Of a DNA stretch of 16,635 nt, positions 6,090 to 11,995 are shown piece after piece (positions within the stretch are counted from its first letter, which is position 1; each line of letters starts with the position of its first letter). A program made the translations under genes and the position numbers. The stretch covers positions 1-16,635 of the forward strand of contig QIJB01000099.1 in the NCBI GenBank assembly GCA_003231675.1, in the 5' to 3' direction. The stretch comes from Candidatus Campbelliibacteriota bacterium. Its GTDB lineage: Bacteria; Patescibacteriota; Minisyncoccia; UBA9983. Below the pieces are notes generated by a model. It did not search any database. It saw only the letters and a list, made by a program, of their open reading frames with translations, and was not told where the DNA came from.

Positions 6090-6326
6090 TATTAGGTTTT
6101 CAATTGCCTTTCTTTTCTTCCATTTTTTAATTTGGAGTTCCCTTTTTCTGGCATCCATTAAACTGTTAAATTTTTCTTGGTAAACAATTGTCCATGGCAC
6201 ATACTTTTTTGTTGACTTCACCAACCCCTTGTTGTGAATAGTTAGCCGTTTCTGTGTATCTTGACAGCTTCCGATGTAGAAAGAATCATTTTACTTTGAC
6301 TTCAGGATATAAATAAAATAAAACAT
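6078..6326 (-). pseudogene. GIY-YIG endonuclease, single domain, with a premature stop at codon 12
   Basis: The minus-strand frame from ATG (6324-6326) to TAA (6078-6080) is 83 codons and encodes a complete GIY-YIG domain interrupted by one TAA at 6291-6293. Before the stop it reads MFYFIYILKSK. After it comes the YIGS motif in NDSFYIGSCQ, the Arg and His of KRLTIHNKG, the conserved PWTIVYQEKF, and ARKREL with the expected catalytic Glu, ending IENLIKTF. Everything else needed for the nuclease is present, so the inactivation appears recent (a Lys or Gln codon changed to TAA) or is a sequencing error. The family includes homing endonucleases and small stand-alone nucleases common in Patescibacteria. 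The start and stop codons both lie inside the flanking inverted repeats. Confidence 0.85.
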
Positions 6327-6348
6327 TTTAAAATTAAACAAATCGGGA
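6320..6348 (-). repeat. Right inverted repeat of the GIY-YIG unit
   Basis: Read on the minus strand these 29 bases begin TCCCGATTTG and match 6058-6089 over the whole length apart from 3 gap bases. The repeat includes the ATG of the nuclease frame. Its outer 7 bases are also the terminal inverted repeat of the whole 405-bp insertion and directly abut the tRNA 5' half. Confidence 0.85.
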
Positions 6349-6382
6349 CGAATGCCGTATTCTACCATTATACTACAGGCCC
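6349..6382 (-). pseudogene. 5' half of a split tRNA-Ala(CGC)
   Basis: On the minus strand these 34 nt give acceptor strand GGGCCTG, a D-arm, the 5' anticodon strand CGGCA and the first four loop bases TTCG. They differ from the intact tRNA-Ala 5' half at only two positions. The first base lies directly after the efp stop codon (6383-6385), so the tRNA is fused to the end of the efp transcript. The remainder of this tRNA is at 5907-5943, on the other side of the 405-bp insertion. Confidence 0.88.
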
Positions 6383-6952
6383 TCATCCTTTTTTTACCCT
6401 TTCAACATACTCTTTTGTTTCCGTGTTTATCCTTATAATATCTCCCTCGTTGATAAAGAGAGGTGTTGTTATGACGGCGCCCGTTTCAACTTTAACCTGC
6501 TTAATCCCCCCTTGGGCGGTATCTCCTCTGAGTCCCGGAGGCGCCTCAGCCACTTTTAAATCAATTTTAATCGGCAGTTTTATTCCTATTATTTCATCTT
6601 TAAAGACCATGGCGTCAATAATGGAATTCTGTTTTAAGAGGTCAGCGATTTCTCCGACCAAACTTTCTTCAAGCTCGAATCTTTTGCTCGGGTCGTCTTT
6701 TTCAGAAAACCAAAATTCTCCTCGGTTAGAATACAAAAATTTTATTTCTTTTATTTCAATTTCGGCTTCCTCTATTTTATCGCTTTGTTGAAACGTTTTC
6801 TCTACTGTTTTGCCGGTTGCAAGGTTCTTAACTTTTGTTTGGGCAACCGGTTTTCTTTGTTGCATTCTTAAAAACTTGTATTCCATTATAACATAAGGTT
6901 GTCCATCTAAAACAACGTATGTCCCGGGCTTCAGCTCGCTGTAGGTAAGCAT
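6383..6952 (-). CDS. efp: Translation elongation factor P
   Basis: The 189-residue product is a full-length three-domain EF-P: the KOW-like N-terminal domain (ELKPGTYVVLDGQPYVIMEY), the central OB domain (EIKFLYSNRGEFWF), and the C-terminal OB domain with the family signature (GDTAQGGIKQVKVETGAVITTPLFINEGDIIRINTET, residues about 143-179). EF-P binds the ribosomal E site and relieves stalling at consecutive prolines. The loop that in E. coli carries the modified Lys34 (KPGKG) reads RMQQRKP here, and an ungapped alignment puts Gln32 at the tip with Arg33 next to it. No modification enzyme is encoded in the window. The ATG at 6950-6952 follows a plausible promoter after only 9 nt. A split tRNA begins directly after the stop. 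Confidence 0.95.
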   Translation of the reverse strand: MLTYSELKPGTYVVLDGQPYVIMEYKFLRMQQRKPVAQTKVKNLATGKTVEKTFQQSDKIEEAEIEIKEIKFLYSNRGEFWFSEKDDPSKRFELEESLVGEIADLLKQNSIIDAMVFKDEIIGIKLPIKIDLKVAEAPPGLRGDTAQGGIKQVKVETGAVITTPLFINEGDIIRINTETKEYVERVKKG

Positions 6953-6961
6953 TTCTCTGTT

Positions 6962-6990
6962 ATCATATAAAATTTTGTATGTGAAGTAAA
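6962..6990 (-). promoter_or_regulatory. Candidate efp promoter
   Basis: On the minus strand TTTACT (6985-6990) and TATGAT (6962-6967) are spaced by exactly 17 bp, a good sigma-70-type pair. The -10 box ends 9 nt before the efp ATG, which leaves a leader of only about 3-4 nt. This promoter would also serve the tRNA genes downstream of efp. Confidence 0.55.
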
Positions 6991-7050
6991 GACTGCGCGC
7001 AAAAAAAGTTCATTTTATCCACTCATACCCTTATCTTATGCGCCTAAAAC

Positions 7051-7059
7051 TGGTAAAAT
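7051..7059 (+). promoter_or_regulatory. Candidate extended -10 promoter of the sensor gene
   Basis: TGGTAAAAT is an extended -10 element (TG, one base, TAAAAT) ending 12 nt before the ATG at 7072. The -35 region 17 bp upstream (TTATCT at 7031-7036) is weak, as is common with extended -10 promoters. It is divergent from the efp promoter in the same 119-bp gap. Confidence 0.45.
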
Positions 7060-7071
7060 ATAAGTAAAACA

Positions 7072-9630
7072 ATGTTAAAAAAGGATAAAAAAAATATCTT
7101 GCTCGCGTTAAGTTTTTTTACGGTTCCTTTTTTGGTTTTTGTTTTTCTTGTTTCAAGTGGAATGGGGAAGATTGTTTTCGTCAACCACCTGACACATCTG
7201 GTTGTTCTTTTGGCTATTTCTCTTTTCTCTTTTTATGTTACTTTTTTGTCTTACCGAGCCTATGACAGGGGCGGAGATTTACGGATGTATGCCTTATCCC
7301 TCTCTTTCTATTCGTTTGGCTTCTTTTTTTTAATCCACGGACTCATTATTCCCGATATCAGAGAAAAAATTTTTCTCTTTAATCCTTCTTTTTTCAATGT
7401 CGCCTTGAACTACGGGCTTCTCCTTGGCTCTTTATGGCTTTTGGGCCTTGTTTTTCCGCTTCGCGCGCGCGAAAAATTTATATACAAAAACAGGTTGAAG
7501 ATATTTTCTGGCGTGATTTTCTCACTTTTCGTTTTTTTTGTTTTTTTGATGCTTCTCCCTCCGGTCAGCGATTTCTTGAGAAGTTTTTCAGGAGTGGCGA
7601 ATCTTTTTATGGGAGCGATTTTTTTTGCCGTTCTAGTCTCCCTTCTTTTGAGGTTGCGAAGAAAAACTGATTCTTTTGATTTTTGTCTCCTCCTCGCTTT
7701 TTCAGTTCTGTCCAATCTCGTCGTCATTTCTCTTTTTACCGAGGAATGGAATATAATATGGTGGTATTTTCATTTGATATTCCTTATCGGTTTCGGATTC
7801 AAGGGTTGCAAAAAAAAAGAGAGGGCTGAAGATGCCTTCGCGCTTAATAAAATTAGTTTTGGAATTAAGGCGAAAATGACAACCGCCTTTATTTTTGTGG
7901 CCGTTACCCCGTTAATTGTTTTTGGTTGCTTGAGTTTTTTTAATTTTAGCGCCGTTTTAAAGGATGTTTCTTTGGACGAAGTCAAAAACGCCAATTCGGC
8001 TCGCGCCGATGAAGTGAGCTCTTTTTTAAAACCATTTAAGAGTGAAGTCCTTTTTTTGTCAAATATGCCGGACCTTAGGCTATTTGTGTCAGCGCAAAAA
8101 GTTGGTGGTCAAGATATGGAAAAGTGGCGAATTGATTCAGGGGGCGTCTTTAAGGCGTTGATGGAGGCTAAACCAGGCGCCCGCGCCAGAATAAGCTATC
8201 TGGACGAAAAAGGAATGGAAGAGGTCAAGGTTGAATCAAAAGAAGGAGAAATCATCAGTTCTTCTTTGGAAAAATTGCGTAACGAAAGTGGTAAGTCCTA
8301 TTTCACTGAGGCGATGAAATTGAGAAAAGGAGAGGTCTATGTTTCAGCCCCCCGTTTAATTAAGGGAAATTCTGAACATCGGTCGGAAAAACATTATGTT
8401 TCAATAATGAAATACGCCACCCCCGTCTTTGACTTCTCGGGAAAAAGAGAAGGGGTTGTCGTCATGGATGTTTTTGTCGGCGATTTTTTGAGGGATTTTC
8501 AAAAGAAGGGTAACAATGGCGGAGAAGTTGTTTTTCTAGTGGACAGAGACGGTTTTTATCTCTCTCATCCGAATGAGAGTAAGATGTGGGGAGGCGCGGA
8601 CGGCTTTAATACGGGAAATAATATCAAAAAAGACTTTCCTCTCGTGGCGTCGCGCGTTCTTTCTGGGAAAAGGGGAGTTATCGTCGGGAAGGATGTCATA
8701 GGATACGCCCCCGTCTTCCCTGGGGGAAAAAATATGTGGATTTTTGTGAGCATGGTTCCCAAGAATTCGTTTTGGAAATCCATCGGGTCTTTAAAAAATA
8801 TTCTTTTTTCCTTAAGCCTTATTATTGCCGCTCTGGTGTCCGCTTTGGCTTTTATGTTTGCCAACTCATTTACCTATCCAATTAAGGAATTATCCGATGT
8901 GTCCGAGAGAATCAGCGCGGGGAATTTGAAGATGCGTTCGGGGATAAAATCAAAAGATGAAATAGGTCGCTTGGCGGCTTCATTCAATCGCATGGCCGAC
9001 AATTTGCTTGAAGCCAGACATTTCCCGGAGAATATCCTGCATTCTATGAAAGAATCTCTTTTTGTGGTTGACACGCAAGGCAATATCTCCAAGGTTAACC
9101 GGGCGGCACTTAAGATTTTGGGGTATAAAAAAGGAGAACTGTTGGGAAAACCGATTAGACGAGTTTTCGCCAAAAAAACCGGATCGGAGAAAAACGAGAA
9201 AGGGAATGAAATCGGAGCACAAGCGGATTTAAAGGATTCACCCGTTCATCTCGGAATGGACGAGTTGATTACGGCTGGATTGGCGAAAGACAAGGAAGTT
9301 TCCTTTTTGACCAAGGAGGGGAAACTGAGGCCGGCGGATATCTCAGTCTCCGCCCTGCATAGTCGCTCCGGGGATGTTCAAGGTATGGTTATTACCGCCA
9401 GAGATTTAAGTGAACTGCAAAAGCTCCAGAAAGAAAAACTGGAAATAACCAAAAAGGCGAAAGAAGATGCCGAAAAATTGGTGGAGGAGAGGACGGCTCA
9501 GCTCAACCAAAAAATATCGGAACTTGAAAGGTTTAATAATCTTGCCGTCGGCAGGGAGTTGAAAATGATAGAGTTGAAAAAAGAGATAGCCTTGCTCAAA
9601 AAAAAGGCGAACGGAGATGAAGATAATTAA
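7072..9630 (+). CDS. Membrane sensor: multi-TM region, Cache-like domain, HAMP and PAS, no kinase domain
   Basis: The 852-residue product has about eight hydrophobic segments in residues 9-250, then a further TM helix near 269-292, a roughly 280-residue extracellular region of Cache-like appearance (start VSLDEVKNANSARADEVSSF, with FLVDRDGFYLSHPNE near 490), a TM helix near 577-600, a HAMP domain (YPIKELSDVSERISAGNLKM, DEIGRLAASFNRMADNL) and a PAS domain (about 651-780, SLFVVDTQGNISKVNRAALK, GYKKGELLGKPI). It ends in a coiled coil (LVEERTAQLNQKISELERF, then NLAVGRELKMIELKKEI). That coiled coil is of the kind that leads into histidine kinase domains, but the protein stops there. It probably senses an external small molecule and signals through the kinase encoded 17 nt downstream. 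Confidence 0.88.
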   Translation: MLKKDKKNILLALSFFTVPFLVFVFLVSSGMGKIVFVNHLTHLVVLLAISLFSFYVTFLSYRAYDRGGDLRMYALSLSFYSFGFFFLIHGLIIPDIREKIFLFNPSFFNVALNYGLLLGSLWLLGLVFPLRAREKFIYKNRLKIFSGVIFSLFVFFVFLMLLPPVSDFLRSFSGVANLFMGAIFFAVLVSLLLRLRRKTDSFDFCLLLAFSVLSNLVVISLFTEEWNIIWWYFHLIFLIGFGFKGCKKKERAEDAFALNKISFGIKAKMTTAFIFVAVTPLIVFGCLSFFNFSAVLKDVSLDEVKNANSARADEVSSFLKPFKSEVLFLSNMPDLRLFVSAQKVGGQDMEKWRIDSGGVFKALMEAKPGARARISYLDEKGMEEVKVESKEGEIISSSLEKLRNESGKSYFTEAMKLRKGEVYVSAPRLIKGNSEHRSEKHYVSIMKYATPVFDFSGKREGVVVMDVFVGDFLRDFQKKGNNGGEVVFLVDRDGFYLSHPNESKMWGGADGFNTGNNIKKDFPLVASRVLSGKRGVIVGKDVIGYAPVFPGGKNMWIFVSMVPKNSFWKSIGSLKNILFSLSLIIAALVSALAFMFANSFTYPIKELSDVSERISAGNLKMRSGIKSKDEIGRLAASFNRMADNLLEARHFPENILHSMKESLFVVDTQGNISKVNRAALKILGYKKGELLGKPIRRVFAKKTGSEKNEKGNEIGAQADLKDSPVHLGMDELITAGLAKDKEVSFLTKEGKLRPADISVSALHSRSGDVQGMVITARDLSELQKLQKEKLEITKKAKEDAEKLVEERTAQLNQKISELERFNNLAVGRELKMIELKKEIALLKKKANGDEDN

Positions 9631-9647
9631 CAACTCATTTAATTTAT

Positions 9648-11498
9648 ATGGATAAAAAAACAAAAATAAAATATCGTGATGATTTTTGTCCCGGGGCGCC
9701 TCCCAGAAAACCGCAAGAGAAAGCATTGATGAATATCCTTGAGGATATGCAAAAGGACAAAAAACTCATAGAAAATCAACGCAAAGCCATTTTGAATACG
9801 CTTGAGGATGTTCAAGAAGCCCAAAAGAAATTACAGAAAAGATATTCGGAACTCAATGTCTTGAAAGATTTGCTTCAGGAATTGGGCTATACGATGAAGA
9901 TAGAAGACATCTTTAAAAGAATGGTTAAAGCCTTGAAACAGGTTCTTCCCGAATCGGTTAATATTTCCTATATCATCTCCCCGCGCATTTCCGGTATGAA
10001 ACCTGATTTACTCTATGTTCACGCGAGAACTCCGCTCGGAAAAAAATATCTTGACTTGGTGGTGTGGGACATAAGAATGTCTTTTAAGGGGTTGCCGGAT
10101 TCCCTGAGGAAAAATAAGGAGCTTAAAAAATGGATTAAAACTGATTTCAGCGTTGAATTTATTGAAGGAAGACAGAATGACTCATCCGAGATTCTCCCTC
10201 ACTCCCTTTTTAGTTCTTCTTTGTCGGTGGGGGACGATATGATAGGTTTTATAAATGTTTCATCGCAGGAAGATTCACTTTTCTCAAAGAGGGATATAAC
10301 TCTCGTTAATACGATACTGGGCGCTTCGGCAGGCGCCATTTTACGCCTTTCTTATATCTTTGAATCGGAGGAAATGAGAATAATGTCGCTGGTGAAAGGT
10401 TTGAGCGACGGTATTCTTATGTTTGATGAAAATAAAATGGTGACAATGATAAACCCGGTGGCGAAAAAAATAACCGGTCTCCCTTCGCCGATTTTTCCTT
10501 TTTCAGAATTTTCAAAAATATTTAAAGATGTTGATTTGGACGATAAAGCGGCTCAAATTCTGAAAAAGGAGGAAGTGATTAAAATAGAGGAGGTAAATTT
10601 CAGTCGTTTTGTTTATGAAATTGTAATCACGCCTGTTCGCGACTACAAAGGCAATATTGTTGGTGGGGCGTTGGTTTTGCACGATATCACTCACTTAAAG
10701 GAAGTTGACCGCATGAAGACGGAATTTGTTTCTGTCGTTTCTCATCAACTCCGCACTCCCTTGACGGCGATAAAACTGTTTGTGGAGATGCTCTCGGATG
10801 AGGACGCGGGAAAATTAAACGAGGGACAGAAAGATTATATGAATAATATCGGGGAGTCAACAGAAAGAATGATACAGTTGGTCAATGATCTTTTGAATAT
10901 TTCCCGGCTTGAGACGGGACGGCTTAAAATTGAACCAAAACCGGTTCAATTGGAAGATTTTATTCAAAGTATTATTGATGAGGCAAGACCGGTGGCGCGA
11001 GAAAAAGACTGCAGAATCATTTTTGAAAAACCCGAAAATAAAATGGCAAAGGTTTCCATTGACAGTGTTTTAATGAGACAGGTTGTTCACAATTTGATTA
11101 TGAATGCCGTAGATTACTCTCCTCTTTATATTTTAGAAAATAGGAAAAAAGGGGCGGGAGAATGTGACATTATTGTTTCAATAAAGAAGGAACTCCCCGT
11201 CCCGGGGAAAAAGGGACGCGAGGAGGGCGGAATATTGATTAGCGTTGAGGATAAGGGGGTGGGGATTCCCAAAAAGGCGCGATCCAATATTTTTGATAAA
11301 TTTTTCAGGGCCGGAAACGCCTATAAAATGATGCCGGAGGGCAGCGGTTTAGGGCTCTATGTTTCCAAAATGATTGTGGAGGCGTCGGGGGGCGAAATAT
11401 GGTTTGAATCCGAGGAGGGGAAAGGCACAATATTTTATGTTAGGATACCAGTTAAAGGGATGATTTCCAAAAAAGGTGAGAAGGGAATTGCCCTTTAA
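9648..11498 (+). CDS. Soluble sensor histidine kinase (GAF-like, PAS, HisKA, HATPase)
   Basis: The 616-residue product has no membrane segment. An N-terminal coiled coil (about 20-75) leads to a GAF-like domain (about 75-240) and a PAS-like domain (about 241-350, DGILMFDENKMVTMINPVAK). A HisKA dimerisation domain follows with the phosphoacceptor His366 in SVVSHQLRTPLTAIKLF, then the HATPase domain with N box (NLIMNAVDYSP), G1 box (VEDKGVGIP), F box (IFDKFFRA) and G2 box (GSGLGLYVSKMIVEASGGE). All catalytic boxes are intact, so it should autophosphorylate. It is preceded by a membrane sensor that lacks a kinase and followed after 5 nt by a receiver protein, its obvious phosphotransfer partner. 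Confidence 0.93.
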   Translation: MDKKTKIKYRDDFCPGAPPRKPQEKALMNILEDMQKDKKLIENQRKAILNTLEDVQEAQKKLQKRYSELNVLKDLLQELGYTMKIEDIFKRMVKALKQVLPESVNISYIISPRISGMKPDLLYVHARTPLGKKYLDLVVWDIRMSFKGLPDSLRKNKELKKWIKTDFSVEFIEGRQNDSSEILPHSLFSSSLSVGDDMIGFINVSSQEDSLFSKRDITLVNTILGASAGAILRLSYIFESEEMRIMSLVKGLSDGILMFDENKMVTMINPVAKKITGLPSPIFPFSEFSKIFKDVDLDDKAAQILKKEEVIKIEEVNFSRFVYEIVITPVRDYKGNIVGGALVLHDITHLKEVDRMKTEFVSVVSHQLRTPLTAIKLFVEMLSDEDAGKLNEGQKDYMNNIGESTERMIQLVNDLLNISRLETGRLKIEPKPVQLEDFIQSIIDEARPVAREKDCRIIFEKPENKMAKVSIDSVLMRQVVHNLIMNAVDYSPLYILENRKKGAGECDIIVSIKKELPVPGKKGREEGGILISVEDKGVGIPKKARSNIFDKFFRAGNAYKMMPEGSGLGLYVSKMIVEASGGEIWFESEEGKGTIFYVRIPVKGMISKKGEKGIAL

Positions 11499-11503
11499 AT
11501 TTT

Positions 11504-11890
11504 ATGACTGAAAATAAAAAGCAAATTTTATTGATAGAGGATGATAAGTATATTTTTCGCGCCTACAAGGATGGATTGGAACGCGCTGGTTTTGAAGTAT
11601 CCGGCGCTTCTAACGGTTTGGATGGGGTAAATAAAGCGAAGGAAGAACATCCCGATATGATTTTACTGGACTTGATTTTACCGGTCAAAAACGGTTTTGA
11701 GGTGTTGGAGGAAATAAAGATTGATGAAAAGACTAAAAATATCCCCGTGATAATTCTTTCAAACTTGGGGCAAGATTCAGACGTGCAGAAAGGGAACGCG
11801 CTTGGAGCGGAGGATTATTTGATAAAGAGCAATTATTCCATGAAAGAGGTGGTAGAGAGGGTGAAGTTTTATCTGGCGAAGAAAAAGTAA
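11504..11890 (+). CDS. Single-domain response regulator (CheY-like receiver)
   Basis: The 128-residue protein is a receiver domain only. It has the acidic pocket (LIEDDK, Glu12-Asp13-Asp14), the phosphoacceptor Asp56 in ILLDLILP, Ser86 in IILSN at the Thr/Ser switch position, and Lys108 in DYLIKS. There is no DNA-binding output domain. It must therefore act by protein contact or pass the phosphate on. It lies between its probable kinase and the pilus motor genes pilB and pilC on the same strand, so a role in controlling pilus assembly is a reasonable inference. Confidence 0.93.
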   Translation: MTENKKQILLIEDDKYIFRAYKDGLERAGFEVSGASNGLDGVNKAKEEHPDMILLDLILPVKNGFEVLEEIKIDEKTKNIPVIILSNLGQDSDVQKGNALGAEDYLIKSNYSMKEVVERVKFYLAKKK

Positions 11891-11995
11891 ATTACAATTA
11901 AGGATAATATCTTGTGTTTTATACGGAATTAAAATTTTTACAAATAATAATGACAATGTCTTTGGGTGATATGCAAGGACGTTCTTTATAGCGGA

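Larger units (their letters stand above)
5944..6348 (-). mobile_element. 405-bp insertion in the anticodon loop of tRNA-Ala, carrying a replacement tRNA-Ala and a GIY-YIG nuclease frame
   Basis: The insert lies exactly between bases 35 and 36 of a tRNA-Ala(CGC). Its ends are perfect 7-bp inverted repeats (TCCCGAT at 5944-5950, ATCGGGA at 6342-6348). No target-site duplication is visible: the two tRNA halves join to TTCGCAT, the same loop as in the intact copy. Inside, on the minus strand, come the GIY-YIG frame (6078-6326) and then a complete tRNA-Ala (5970-6040), separated by a 16-bp palindrome at 6050-6065. The host gene is disrupted but the insert supplies the same tRNA. I do not recognise this as a described insertion sequence family. 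Alternatives are two successive insertions or an RNA-level intron. The boundaries are seen directly; mobility is inferred. Confidence 0.75.

Noticed and set aside
6291..6293. Recoded TAA in the GIY-YIG frame
   Set aside because: TAA serves as the normal stop for other genes here (tatD, rpsF, ssb, rpsR). Recoding known in some Patescibacteria concerns TGA, which also ends genes here (efp, pilB, pilC).
5944..6348. Group I intron in tRNA-Ala
   Set aside because: The upstream exon does not end in U at any boundary that restores the loop, the last intron base is not G, and no P/Q/R/S core was recognised. A complete tRNA lies inside, which is also atypical.
6423..6791. Plus-strand frame of 122 codons opposite efp
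   Set aside because: efp on the minus strand is unmistakable and covers the whole stretch; the plus frame has no recognisable domain.
11966..11995. GTG start adding ten residues to PilB
   Set aside because: The added residues do not match the usual PilB N-terminus and no ribosome-binding site precedes the GTG; the ATG at 11996 fits better, although neither start has a clear SD.
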